Shown here one piece after another: positions 41,165 to 52,615 of a stretch of 64,000 nt of DNA. Made by a program: the position numbers and the translations under genes. Under the pieces are notes generated by a model that made no database searches, was not told the DNA's origin, and saw only the letters and a program-made list of their open reading frames with translations. The stretch's first letter is position 1. The number at the start of each line of letters is the position of its first letter. The DNA is from Batillaria attramentaria (lineage: Eukaryota; Mollusca; Gastropoda; Batillariidae), in contig JACVVK020000455.1 in NCBI GenBank assembly GCA_018292915.2, forward strand, positions 83,501 to 147,500, written 5' to 3'.

Positions 41165-44028
41165 TACTCCCCTACTTGAAGTTGGCGTCCTCGACAACGT
41201 CCTTGCCTATATGGTTAACCTCTGGTCCCGGAATGTCTGCACCAGAAGAGTTTGTATCGCCAGCAACTGTTCGAATAGACCCGTCTTTGGGTGTACAGCT
41301 GACACTGGAAGATGATGAGGGTTCCGGTGCTGTCCCTTTGTAGAACGCCTTGATCTCCGAGGGCCGCTATGCTCCCCTACTTGAGTATGGCTGCGGTCGG
41401 CAACATCTGCAGAAACAGGTACCCGGCTGTCACCAGAGTCAGCGGAAGAAGGACTGGAGGGGTTGCGCCTGTCTTGTGTTTCATCTCGTGAAGATGAAGA
41501 CTCTTGACCGCCGTCCTCTGTGTCAGTCGTATCGCTATCACTAGTATCAGATGATGCAGGCTCGGAACGTCGGGGTGCTGGGTCAATTGTTTCTGCCGTC
41601 CTTGGGACTCGCAGTTCGGTACGATGCAGTGTCCTGATTCCGCCACTGCTTCCAGTACTCTGCACCATGTAGGTGTTTCCCTGTGGGTCGGGGCGGCAAA
41701 CAACTTGATAGGGCTCAGAGTTCCAGGTGTCCTGGATCTTGTTTCTGCCTCTCACTTGACGATTCTTGGCATAGACGGTTGCTCCTGCAGGTATACCATC
41801 GTCATTTGTTTTCGCTGCTGCGGCTGCCTGTCGTCGTGACACTTCTTTGTCTGTCATTCCCTGTGCTTGTTTGTATGCCAGGCTGAGGCGTTTCTGGTGT
41901 TCCGACACCCAGTCGTCCACTGCTGCAACGTGACCCGCTGTTGCTGTGCTTTGCGTAAATCCAAGCAGGCTGTCTATGGGCAGATACGGGTCACGCCCAA
42001 AGAAGAGGAAGAATGGCGTATAACCAGTTGTGGAATGCACTGTTGCATTGTAAAAGTAGACGAGTTCGGGCAGGTGATCTGGCCATCTTCTCTTTGCTTT
42101 CTCTGGAAGTGTGCGCAGACGGTCATGCATTGTCCTATTAAAACGTTCGCACTGGCCGTTTCCGCTTGGGTGGAATGGTGTAGTGCGGCTCTTCTGTATA
42201 CTTGCAGAGCTCTGCGATGACCTGACCCTCGAAGTTTCTCCCTTGATCGCTGTGCAGACGCCTTGGTATCCCGTATCTGAGAAAAAAAGTGATTGACGAG
42301 AGCCTTTGCCACAGTCTGAGCAGTTTGGTCTTTCGTGGGGACTGCTTGAGTAAATTTTGTGAATACATCTGTCAGGACGAGCACGTTTTCTATCCCGCTG
42401 GATGATTTCTCAAGCAGTGTAAAGTCCATTGCTAGAACTTCTAAGGGATGTGTTGCTGTCAAGGTTCCCATGGTAGTATGGACTTTCCTGCCTTCTTTCG
42501 CAAAGAAACATCTCTGACATTCGCTCGCGTACCTTGTGATATCGGCCATCATCCCCGGCCAAAAACATCTGCCCTGTGCGAGCTTGCAGGACTTCTCAGC
42601 TGATGGGTGTCCGGCGTCATCATGGGCAGCTTTCAGGATCTCTGGCTTCAGTGATGAAGGTAGGAGTACCTGGAGCGTGTCCTTACCGTCTTCGTGCACG
42701 GCCCGACAGAGGGTGCCGTTTCTGTCTTTGAGTTGGTACCAGTGGCGGAGGATCTTCCTCACTTGGGGAGTTTCTTTGTGTGCTTGTCGGCGTGTCGGTT
42801 TGTGACCGGTCCTGAACAGCTGGCGGATTCTGTTTATGACAGGGTCGTGTTCCTGTAGTTTGGGAAGATCAGCAGCTGGCAGCGTGGATGGTGCTGGATC
42901 TTGCTTTTCTCTTACGTGAACTTCCTGTAAGATGAAGTCTGGGGTAAGGTCCGCGATGGCATCTGTAATTCCCGCTGGGATCGGTGTAGAAGCGACCTGG
43001 CTCTCGTCGCACTCTGCCATCAGCTGTTCCACATGGATTTCCCTCCGGCTCAGGGCGTCTGCATTTCTGTTTGAATGACCGGATCGGTACTTGACGGTAA
43101 AGTCGAAGTTGGCCAGTTCCGCTGCCCATCTGGTCTCTGATGCTCCCAGCTTTGCAGAGGTTTGGATGTAGCTGAGCGGATTGTTGTCCGTGTAGACGAC
43201 AAAGTTGGTACCCTGCAGCAGGTCCCGAAACTTTTCGGTGATGGCCCAGCGGAGTGCGAGCAGCTCCAGCTTCATGCTGCTGTACCTTCTCATGGAGTGC
43301 TCCTTCTCTCTCAAGCCCCTGCTGGCGTACCCGATGACGACCTTCCTCCCATCCTGTTCCTGGGATAACACGGCGCCAAGTCCCTGGAAACTGGCATCTA
43401 TTTCCAGAACGTATGGGCGTGTGAAGTCCGGGTACCCGAGGACTGGAGCTGTTGTCAGCCTGCGTTTCAGCTCCTGAAAGGCTTCCGAACAGTGCTGATT
43501 CCATCCCGTAAGGCCCTTCCTGCGTCCACTCCCCTGTGTCTTGTTCAGCAGAGCATGCAGAGGTGCTGCGACTTGGGCGTACTTTGGTACAAATCGGCGA
43601 TAGTAGCCTGTGAGTCCGAGGAAGGCTCGTAGGTCTTTTTCGCTGGTAGGTTCCTGCCAGTTGGTCACAGCAGACACTTTGTCCGGGTCAGGTAGTATCC
43701 CCTCAGGCGTCACGAGATGGCCCAGATACCTCAGCTTGTTGAAGAAAAGGTTGCATTTGCTTGGCTGTGCTTTCAGATTGTTTTTAGACAGTCTGGAGAG
43801 GACGAGTTCAAGCCTTTCAAGTGTTTCCTCAAATGTCTTTCCAAACACGAGGAGGTCGTCTACATAAATGAGAAGTGTCTGAAAGTTCTGGTCGCCAAAG
43901 ATCTTGTCCATGACTCGCATGAAGGTAGCTGGGGCGTTACACAGGCCGAATGCCATTCTTGTGTATTCATAGAGTCCTCCTGTGCCAACGCGGAAAGCAG
44001 TTTTTTCCATGTCTTCTTCTGCGACTAG
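41165..44028 (-). pseudogene. Ty3/gypsy pol: RT, RNase H and integrase, disrupted
   Basis: On the minus strand, in order: RT (EEDMEKTAFR, GLYEYTRMAFGLCNAPATF, IYVDDLLVFGKT), RNase H (VLEIDASFQGLGAVLSQ, VVYTDNNPLSYIQ), the integrase zinc finger (HDDAGHPSAEKSC, CQRCFFAKEG) and the catalytic core with two of its acidic residues visible (AMDFT, SDQGRNFEGQ), then GYTPFFLFFGRDPYLPID and an acidic tail. Frameshifts near 42300 and 42130 break the integrase. Gag, protease and the first part of RT are absent. It is an endogenous LTR retrotransposon remnant lying in the lectin 3 intron. Confidence 0.9.
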
Positions 44029-44165
44029 TGGCGGAATCAGGACACTGCATCGTACCGAACTGCGAGTCCCAAGGACGGCAGAAACAATTGACCCAGCACC
44101 CCGACGTTCCGAGCCTGCATCATCTGATACTAGTGATAGCGATACGACTGACACAGAGGACGGCG
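44029..44165 (+). repeat. inverted duplicate of the pol 3' end
   Basis: Matches the reverse complement of about 41508-41642, so a piece of the element's 3' end is flipped and joined to the RT region. At its right edge GGTCAA is shared by the pol piece and the LTR piece. Confidence 0.85.
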
Positions 44166-44571
44166 GTCAATTAAATAAAAACACCATGAAACAACCACAA
44201 AATACATAATTATATAATAAACCAAATGAAATCATAATACAAATATTGACATCAGTTAAATAAAAACACAATAAAACAATCACAAAATACATATATATAT
44301 AATAAACCCAATGAAATAATACAAATATTTACCCCCCTCAGCTACGCAAACTTGGGACAGCAGGCCTCCAGCAAACTTGGGACAGCAGGCCTCCACACCT
44401 GTCGATACTTCCCCCGTGCCGCCCGGTGAGTGAGTGCCATGTGCCTGTGTGTAAGCGTGTGTCTGTGTGAGTGAAGTTCAGTGGATGTACATGTATGTGT
44501 AAGTGGAGTTCAGTGGATGTATGTGTGCCTGCATTTGCCCTGTTCCCTATGAGCTATTGTCCCTAGTTACA
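44166..44571 (-). repeat. truncated Ty3/gypsy LTR
   Basis: Corresponds to 40763-41164 in the same orientation. It lacks the first 155 bases and ends GTTACA. The primer-binding site that should lie beside it is missing because of the rearrangement. Confidence 0.85.
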
Positions 44572-44574
44572 CCC

Positions 44575-45560
44575 AGTACGGCACAGTTTCGCTATTCTAA
44601 TGTTTTTGAGGCCGCGTAGTGGCCACATTTTGAATTCTGTCCAACTGAAAAAAAAAATTGTTTACAATCTGTGCATACCATGACACACAGAAAAACTGAG
44701 AATAATGAAATTGTGATAGAGATACTTCAAATTTTATACCTCTGAAAATGCCCCTTCGTGTAATTTGAAGCTCCAAATTCGCGATTTTGCCATTTTCCAG
44801 TGTCGATTACTCAAATTGTAATCATCGGAGACCCGATTTCTGAATTCTGGCACGTCTGTGTATAGGTTAGATTACATAAATGCACATTTGGAATGTTTTC
44901 GTTGATTAGGTAATTTATGCACATCTGCTGAAAACGCCCGTTTATCGAATATGAGCGCAATCTGTATCTCCGGAACTAAGAGAGCTGCAACAGCAGTTCT
45001 TTTTTCTTTGTGATCGGGCTGACAAAGCTAACATAATCGTAGTAACTTGAACACTTTCGTTCCCATTTTCAAAGTTTTCTGGAAACTTTTTACCTTTTTA
45101 GCGCGTTTTTCGTGTAATTAATTTCGGCGTGAACGACAGGATATACACACATTAACCTTCTATCTCATTCGACTGGGAATTGGTCTAGGTACGTTAAACT
45201 CGTCGGCTATTTAGTTCTTTTTAAATATCATACCGTGAAAACTGCAGATGAAGGCGACTGTTTTCATCCTTTTTTCGACTTCTACGTTAATTTTTGAACG
45301 GAAGTCAAATAGCCAGCTAGAATATAAAACTACAGGTTTTCCTCTTTAGTTTGGTACCAAATTTAGATCTATACGACATCTGTCGTTCACGCTGTAGCCC
45401 GGGGAAGAGACAGACCAAAACAGCTGTTTTTCGAGCGTAGCGTAAAAAGGGGGGTCAAACGCAAACCGACCCTCAAACACGTGCGTTACATTTCAGCTAC
45501 GTGCTCATCTCACCGGCCGCCCACAAATATACAAATACAGTGGTTGAAAAGAGGAGACAA
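44575..45560. other. no recognised feature
   Basis: AT-rich, unique-looking sequence. No exon, repeat end or RNA motif identified. Confidence 0.4.
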
Positions 45561-45659
45561 TGTGCTTTCTTTTTATGTATAATTTATACGAGTTTGCAGA
45601 AGCCGCAGCACAGGCCGCGGTTAGATATCCACCAAAATCGCGTGTTTTTCCGCGAAGTC

Positions 45660-46739
45660 ACAGCGAAGGCGTCATGCTGCCTATACCTACCTATAGTAAT
45701 TGGTTGAATCATTGTGTGTATTCAATTGGTCATCTGCTCAAAGTGAAGGGTTCTTTTATGAATTATAGATCATTTGTTGAAAAATACGGCAATGTTGCCA
45801 ACTTTGTTTCTTACAATGGCTGCATTAGTGCCCTTAGGAAATATTCCAGACGAATGAATATAGTGGTAAAGACGAACACCGCCTATGATATGACAACTTT
45901 CAGGCAATTAATTACAACCTCCCAGAAAGGTGGGCGCTTGTTCTATGACATGTTACTAGGTAATGCAAAAGAGCCACACTGCTGTAGAAAATGGAGAGAA
46001 ACGATACATGGAAATATTAATTGGCGGGAAGTTTTCAAGAAAATTCAGAAAACAAAGGACATTAAATTACGGTGGTTTCAAGTTAGAATTACACATCGTA
46101 TAATTGGTACAAATGTCGAATTAAAACAAGTCCCTGTCAAAGATTCTGATAACTGTAGTTTTTGTCAAATGGAAAAGGAAACTATCCAACATATCCTGTG
46201 GAAATGTACATACATACAAAATTTCTGAACAAGGTTTCAAACTGAACTAAACACCAAACGTGGTACCATTTCCCTGTCATTGACGATAAAAAAAAAACCT
46301 GTTCTGTTTGGTTGTGACACTTCAGATCAGAGAGTGTATTTAATCTCATACTTCTTCTTTCCAAGTTTTTTTTTATATATTCATGCAAGATTGACAGCAC
46401 TATTCCAACTATGGAATTGTTTACTCAGATGCTAAAAAGAAGATATGAAATTGATCGTCGTTTTTGGTCCCACGCCACGTTGAAGACTTTTAATGATCTA
46501 AATGTAAAAGTCAGTGTGTGCATTTTCCAGAGTTAGCCGCGATCACAATCAAAATATATTGCTAGAACTGATATGCTGTATGGAGACTTTCAGGCACAGT
46601 GGCACGCCTATCTACCCCTTTTCCTGTAAGATGTACAGGTCTTCCTTTTATGATCATGCTCTGGCAGGTTTTCAATTGTGTAGTTTGTCACATAACACAT
46701 GGCTCATATCCCCCCCCCTCTCTCTCTCTCTCTCTCTCG

Positions 46740-46806
<67 letters not shown>

Positions 46807-47000
46807 GCAAAGCACAGAGTTTACTGATCAGAAGTTATGTATTACAACATGGTATAAATATTCTTATGCCATAAAACTGGTATTTTTGTACACTGGTACC
46901 TAATCAAATGTACGCAACATTCCGTCATGAACACTTATGAGTAGAACTGTTACATGTACTGATGTTGTAACCATAAACAAGAATTAAAAAAAAAAAAAAA
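45660..47000 (+). mobile_element. L1-like LINE, 5'-truncated, with poly-A tail
   Basis: The frame at 45660-46228 gives NWLNHCVYSIGHLL, YRSFVEKYGNVANF, LRWFQVRITHRIIGTN and CSFCQMEKETIQHILWKC, the C-terminal region with a Cys/His cluster of L1/Tx1-group ORF2 proteins. It continues with frameshifts to about 46530 (RRYEIDRRFWSHATLK). A 3' part with a CT/CA microsatellite (46717-46799) ends in poly-A at 46986-47000. Confidence 0.75.
46717..46799 (+). repeat. (CT)n(CA)n microsatellite
   Basis: Compound dinucleotide tract in the 3' part of the L1-like LINE. Confidence 0.95.
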
Positions 47001-47124
47001 GAGACAAGACAAGATACTCCAACAAAATGTATATCTCAGAATTTTACCAAGACGCCCCAGTTTTGCAAAGTGCTCCAGACAAATTTTAACCTTTAGCTAT
47101 AGTTGACCAGTGTATGTTTCATCT

Positions 47125-47157
47125 GTGTGTGTGTGTGTGTGTGTGTGTGTGGTGCAG
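47125..47157 (+). promoter_or_regulatory. (TG)n splice acceptor tract of lectin 3 exon 2
   Basis: The polypyrimidine tract is replaced by TG repeats ending GTGGTGCAG. The same holds for lectin 2 (22258-22299) and lectin 5 (62598-62635). Confidence 0.6.
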
Positions 47158-47237
47158 GTTGCCCTAGTGGTTGGATGAGGTACGGGTCATCATGCTACGG
47201 GATAGGGGACACACCCATTACTTGGCCGGCTGCTCAG
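47158..47237 (+). CDS. C-type lectin 3, CRD exon 2
   Basis: 80-base exon (phase 1 to 0) with donor CAG/GTAAGA. It encodes GCPSGWMRYGSSCYGIGDTP then ITWPAAQ: the N-terminal beta strand and first two cysteines of a long-form C-type lectin domain. It is nearly identical to lectin 5 exon 2 (62636), which has CPDGWKRYG. Confidence 0.9.
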
Positions 47238-47309
47238 GTAAGAAACAAACAAACAAACAAACAAACCTGTTTTATGTTTACTGCCATCACCACATGTTCA
47301 GTTCGCGTG

Positions 47310-47354
<45 letters not shown>
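47310..47354 (+). repeat. (CG)n(CA)n microsatellite
   Basis: In the short intron between exons 2 and 3 of lectin 3; in lectin 5 the tract is reduced to CG repeats (62778-62791). Confidence 0.9.
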
Positions 47355-47357
<3 letters not shown>

Positions 47358-47389
47358 AATACGGGCGAATGTCCATTCTTTTCTCACAG

Positions 47390-47480
47390 GAAGTCTGTGA
47401 AACATTCGGAGCCACCCTTGCTGAAGTGGAGAATTCGGCGGAGAACGATTTTCTGAAGGAAGTGGCGAGATCACGGGGAT
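47390..47480 (+). CDS. C-type lectin 3, CRD exon 3
   Basis: 91-base exon between CTCACAG and GTGAGT. It encodes EVCETFGATLAEVEN then [15 protein letters not shown]. It carries the third cysteine and the second helix of the fold, with phase 0 to 1 as in all units. Confidence 0.9.
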
Positions 47481-47597
47481 GTGAGTATACCGATGAATCT
47501 AAACAATCCTCACGAACTTAAGTAGAATGTGTTCACAGCTTCCACAGATTCAGGACTTATAAACTGCGTTGTGTACGTTTCTATGTATCCCTGATAG

Positions 47598-47823
47598 ACC
47601 AAGGACTCTGGCTGGGTGGTACCGACATATTCAACGAAGGACACTTTGTGTGGGCCGGCAGCAGACGACTGATCCGTCATGTTGCGGAATTCACGGACTG
47701 GTATTCCGGACAACCAGACGATGCAGGGAGGAATGAAGACTGTCTGCATATGTTGGACAGTATTGGTTACAAGTGGAACGACGTGCCATGCACCAGGCAT
47801 CAGAATTTCGCGTGTGAGATCAA
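47598..47823 (+). CDS. C-type lectin 3, CRD exon 4 (QPD, WND)
   Basis: 226-base exon encoding YQGLWLGGTDIFNEGHFVW, EFTDWYSGQPDDAG, EDCLHML, YKWNDVPC and NFACEI. QPD predicts galactose-type specificity and WND supplies calcium ligands, by analogy with characterised C-type lectins. The donor AA/GTAAGA lies inside an AAG TAA, so intron retention gives a stop one codon on, and an AATAAA follows at 47880-47885. Splicing to 48242 adds one more codon before a stop. Confidence 0.92.
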
Positions 47824-48241
47824 GTAAGAAAACTTCTGTTGTCTGTATCATTCTTGCAACTAGTCCTTCATAGCAGCACAAATAAAGCTTGGATTGAACG
47901 GTTTTTTTTAAACTTACTAATCAGCTTAAATTCTCCTTGCGCCGACTTACACCGATGTTTGTAAAACCAGTTTCTACACTAAGCAGAGTTGACTTCATTG
48001 AAGACCTCCTCGAAAAACAACAACAACAACAACAAACAAACAAATACAACAACAACGACAACAACACAACAAAAATCTCTAAAAGAAACTTCCTATTTTT
48101 AAAAGTCCATCTTCTGGTATTATTAGCTGCGTTTGCTCTTTTTCCGTTCCCTTAGTGCTGTGCAAGTTGGCGGTGATGTTCGTTCTGATGCCAACTGCTG
48201 CAAGTTCACTGCTACAATGATCCTTACTTGTTGTTTTGCAG

Positions 48242-48448
48242 AGTGTAGACGCCGCATCATGGTGAGTCTCCGTCAGCCGCTGTTTGACTTGCTGGTCCTG
48301 ATTCTCTACTGGAATCGGCTGAACATGTCTACACGGTCACGGACGAAACTAGAATAACCATCTGCAAAGACGGACACGGTATAGAAACCTGAAAAATGAA
48401 CAGACCCGGTTTCTGCGTGTGTGTTTTTTTAGAAACTTTAACAATAAA
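48242..48448 (+). CDS. C-type lectin 3, terminal exon (stop and 3' UTR)
   Basis: Acceptor TTTTGCAG, then A GTG TAG: joined in phase 2 it gives Lys-Val-stop. With the four upstream exons the total is 468 coding bases, 155 residues plus stop, the size of molluscan perlucins as I recall them. AATAAA is at 48443-48448. Another frame through the exon (MVSLRQPLFDLLVL) is open but out of phase with the lectin and is regarded as untranslated. Confidence 0.7.
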
Positions 48449-48539
48449 CAGTTCCGTTTTATGTAAGAATGCAATTCCAACAAAAAACACGACACGTCAA
48501 AGGTATGGTACACTGAAATAGACCGATTATGGTTTAAAT

Positions 48540-48899
48540 TTTTTTTTGGGGGGTACAATTTGGTGTATGAAACTTACTTGCTTTGAAACAGTTGCCTGAC
48601 TTGGCTAAAGTGACACCAGTGTCATACTCCTGGATGAAAACTTACTAAAAAAAAATCCTTCAAACCCTGTACCTTACGACCCTGTGTACCGACTTCAGCA
48701 GAAAGTAAAATAACTTTAGAAGCATTCAGATTCAGGGGAGTTTTTGTTAGTTAGTTTGTTTGTTTCTTGTTGTCGTTTCTTTCTTTGTTTGTTTGTTGTT
48801 GTTTTTGGCAGTAAGGGGTGGCGGTTGGTGAGTGTGATCGGTTTAGAAAATAGTGGTAGTTATGGTGGTGGTGGTGGTGGTGGTGGTGGTGGTGTGTGG

Positions 48900-48950
<51 letters not shown>

Positions 48951-49180
48951 TGCACTTGGTGCACAAACCAAGCCAAACTAAAGTCGACGCGACACCACAC
49001 GACACGACACGATACTTGTGGCATGAGAGTAGCTACAGTTGGGTGATCTGAGTAGATAAGATTTAAAAAAAAAAAAACCGCCAACAAGTAAACAAACAAA
49101 CAAATGGACACAAGCCAAACAACAGCAGGAACAACAATATCAAGAACGTTATCCCCTGCAGCAGCAGTGAAAATAACCGG
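48540..49180. other. intergenic or intronic low-complexity sequence
   Basis: Contains (GGT)n at 48865-48895, (TG)n at 48899-48946, poly-A at 49064-49077 and AAC-rich runs. No exon 2-like sequence for lectin 4 was found here. Confidence 0.5.
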
Positions 49181-49432
49181 TCACACACACACACACACAC
49201 ATATACACACGCACGCACACGCACACACACACACACACAACGCACAAACACACTACGCGCGCGCGCGCGCGCACACACACACACACACACAACGCACAAA
49301 CACACTACGCGCGCGCGCGCACACACACACACACACACACGCACGCACGCACACAGACACGCACACGCACGCGCGCATACACACACACTACGCGCGCACA
49401 CACAGACACTCACATACAGACACACACACAGA

Positions 49433-49467
<35 letters not shown>

Positions 49468-49470
49468 CTC
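49181..49470 (+). repeat. (CA)n/(CG)n compound microsatellite
   Basis: CA tracts broken by CGCACAAACACACTACGCGCG blocks (two copies) and GCACGCACG runs; it abuts the acceptor of lectin 4 exon 3. Confidence 0.95.
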
Positions 49471-49480
49471 ATTGCCACAG

Positions 49481-49571
49481 GAAGTCTGTGAAACGTACGG
49501 AGCCACCCTCGTGGAAGCCGAGAGTTACAGAGAAAATGACTTTCTGAAGGAAGTGGCAAGATCACGGGGAT
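49481..49571 (+). CDS. C-type lectin 4, CRD exon 3
   Basis: 91-base exon after TTGCCACAG, with a GTCAGT donor. It encodes [15 protein letters not shown] then [15 protein letters not shown], a diverged paralogue of lectin 3 exon 3. No own exon 2 or signal exon is visible upstream after 48450, so it may be joined by alternative splicing to lectin 3 exon 2 (phase 0 fits) or belong to a broken gene. Confidence 0.8.
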
Positions 49572-51078
49572 GTCAGTGTACTGATGTATCACTGACGTTT
49601 CTTTCTGTTACGACACTGAAATAACAAACAAACAAACAAATAACAAACAAACAAACACAGTATCATTGCATGATTTCAAAAACTTTGCTGTATTTTCCCG
49701 TTTATACACCTGATTTGCCTAGAAACACAATTTAAATGTGTAGGGATGGAGGGGGGGTGAGGGGAGGATCCACAGTCCTGTCACAGTTGCCCTCAAAAGG
49801 AAATCAATGAACGTGTCATAACGCCACATAATATCCTTATGGCCCACCTCTTTACTAAGAATACGAAATCCTTGCTGGCTTAGTGTGTCACAAATCCATC
49901 CGGCGTTTTCACGAGGGCTTTTCGATATGATCGTTTTTATGTTGTTTCCATAGTAATGGAAACAACATCATAGGACGGGCTAAATTTTCCACGTTCATGG
50001 GCAAGCATCTGTGGTACAAACGCACGTCACTGCCGATCTCCCGCAGAGACGATTTTGCAAGTGTAACTCTGACAATGACGTAAGAAAACATGCGTCATCG
50101 ATGCTGACATGTACGGTGCGCCGAACGCGCTTCTCCTCCTCAGTGAGTGCCGTCTGTGCGTATGTGTGTGCGTGCGTGCGTGTGTGTGTGAATTGTGTCC
50201 AGGCCCGTTTCTTGGAAAATACTCAACCGAATGGCTTCAAATTTGGGGTATCCAAATATATCAAAATGTTACATTAGACGATTCAAGCGTGTGATGATTG
50301 CTTAAGTGATTTGGGAGTTATCGCCCTTTTGAGACAAGTTGGTTGTCTTTCGTGTACAGGCGTAATATTTATTTAAATCACTCAATTTTTTGGCAGTAGA
50401 TAGCTTGAATACGGACTCTGAACAGAGTCACTACTAGAAAATGGTCGCTCTTATAGTTTTCATGTAAACCGAGCCTGAGTTGACATTGCATGTGAACCCA
50501 GTTCAGATGCCTATTTCTCAGAAAATACTGAACCGATCGATTTCAAATTTGGGGTTTCTAAATGAATCAAGATTGTTGAATAGAAGGCCCGATCCAGGTA
50601 CGATTGCACACATGATTTGCGAGTTATCGCCCTTTTTAGAAAAAGTGGCTTTCTGGCGTTTAAAGGCGTAATATTTACCTAAACCACTCCATTTTTTGGA
50701 CATAGATAGCGTGAATACGGACTCTCAACTAAGTGAATTTTGGAGGTTGTCGCTTTTATACTTTTGGCGTAAGCCGTACCTGATGAAAGTGCTGGTGAAC
50801 ACACTTTAGATCTCAAAATGAGCCTGGGGTGCCATAAAAAATATACAAAAAAAAAAAAAAAAAAATTCACTGCAGCCGTTATCGTCAGTTGACCCGAAAA
50901 TTTGTACTCACAGCACATTTCCTCTACAAGCCACACAAACATCGAGGAAGAGACGCACGTGCACTGACGTAAAGTAAGTGCGTCATGTTTGATTGACGTG
51001 ATGCTGTTTTTTCTTGGGGGTGTCTCGCCACTTTCTTTCTGAATTCCTCTGTTTGGAGACGTGTATTTTACTTCTACT

Positions 51079-51234
51079 ATGTCGCCATCTTCGTGCAATC
51101 GCAGAGAAGACACGGGATATAACAGAATACAACTCCAATACTTTATGAACAGAATATGCACGGAGAACAAATTCATGAAAGAAGAAGAACCCAGAACGCT
51201 GTGCAGGGCTGCTTACGTACTGAACAGGTCAGAT
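51079..51234 (+). other. open frame shared by elements B and C
   Basis: MSPSSCNRREDTGYNRI to CRAAYVLNRSD is repeated at 61080-61235 with one visible residue change. A GT follows AACAG at the end (possible donor). Recent common origin of the copies explains the match, so coding is not shown. Confidence 0.25.
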
Positions 51235-51637
51235 CCATCGCAGAAAAGGCACGCGCGCACTGACGCAAAAGGCAGTATCAGCGTCATTTTTCCGACGTCA
51301 TGTTTGATTGACGTGATACTGGCATTTCTTGGGGATGTGTCGCCACTTTTTGGACGTTCTCTATGTGTAGACGGGGAAAGCGGGAGTTTCATTGATGTAG
51401 TGTGCTTTGTTTTTCCCACTGACTCTCACTCAATAGCATAGTAGAGTGAGAGGACACCACATAGGTCTCAATGGAGCACAAACGCGGCTTGCGCGAGTCT
51501 GTGTGTGTGTGTGTGTGTGCGTGTGCGCGTGCGTGCGTGCGTGTGAGTGTGTGCGCTCGCGCGTGTGTATGTCTGACATAACACATAGTTAGAAAACGTT
51601 CGCCGCGCAGACTTGTCTGTTAAACATATTGGGTCGG

Positions 51638-51809
51638 GTGGGTGGGTGGGTGTTTGGGGGTTTAACGTCCTTTTCCACCACATAGGGTGATATCAAAGAC
51701 GGAGCAACGATGAAAAAGCCAGCACAAATATTTGGCCCAAGCCGGGATCGAACTCATGACCCGAGCATTAGAAGTCCAACGCTTTACCATTCGGCCACCC
51801 CGGCTCCCC
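51638..51809 (-). mobile_element. tRNA-derived SINE inside copy B
   Basis: Inverted full-length SINE. CATATTGGGTCGG occurs at 51625-51637 and 51810-51822. Copy A shows the unoccupied site (near 23955-23985, inverted). Confidence 0.9.
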
Positions 51810-52029
51810 CATATTGGGTCGGTATTAATTCGATCTTTACACTGCGCACGCAGCAGCAACACTTCAATTTTCATGGGCCTGCTTTCATTGCAAGAACTGT
51901 ATCAAAGTTATTACGCCAAATGTATTATGCGTCATCCCAGTGAGGAAAAACGTCATAGATTTCAAAGAATACAACTTGACGTCTCTCTTCCAAAAACAAG
52001 ATTGGTGTGACAGCCCGGTCAGTTGTTTC

Positions 52030-52135
<106 letters not shown>

Positions 52136-52389
52136 ATACATGGCATTACAAAAGAACGACCGTGACGATAGCAGGTGATCAAATGGAAACAACATATTGG
52201 GCTGGTGGCCATCTTGTTAGTTCTAGCCTGATGCAATCACATTGTAGCTTACAATGAAAGTATCATATGATATGAAAATCGTGTTGCGTAAATGATGCTT
52301 TGAAGTTTTGATGGGTGGCACAAATCAAAGTATACAACCAGTCGAAAGTAGGACGGACTTTCCGTAAGTATTTTATTTTATGAATACAG

Positions 52390-52615
52390 ACCAAGGACTT
52401 TGGCTGGGTGGTACCGACATGTTCAACGAAGGACACTTTGTGTGGGCCGGCAGCAGACGACTGATCCGTAATGGCGCGGGCTTCACGGACTGGAATGGGG
52501 GACAACCAGACAATGGGAAGCACAGCGAGGACTGTCTGCATTTGTGGCACGAGTATGGTTACAGGTGGAACGACGTGCAATGTACTAGACACCAGAACTT
52601 CGCGTGTGAGATCAA
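52390..52615 (+). CDS. C-type lectin 4, CRD exon 4 (QPD, WND)
   Basis: 226-base exon encoding YQGLWLGGTDMFNEGHFVW, GFTDWNGGQPDNGK, EDCLHLW, YRWNDVQC and NFACEI, with donor AA/GTAAGA. The frame is intact and the sugar-binding QPD and calcium-binding WND motifs are kept. It is separated from exon 3 (49481) by element B. The in-frame TAA in the intron is conserved. Confidence 0.9.

Larger units (their letters stand above)
47001..48500 (+). repeat. segmental duplication, copy 1 (lectin 3 CRD block)
   Basis: From GACAAGACAAGAT onward the sequence matches 62469-64000 almost base for base through exons, introns, terminal exon and 3' UTR. Differences are mainly microsatellite lengths. Confidence 0.9.

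Noticed and set aside
42869..43504. 211-codon minus-strand frame inside pol
   Set aside because: Overlaps the RT/RNase H/integrase frame in another phase; no motif.
44029..44154. Start of the 726-codon minus-strand frame as a real pol N-terminus
   Set aside because: This part is the antisense of the inverted pol 3' end; homology to RT begins only near 44028.
48133..48357. 74-codon frame through the lectin 3 terminal exon, also at 63594
   Set aside because: It starts in the intron, is out of phase with the lectin, and is shared only because the two regions are a recent duplication.
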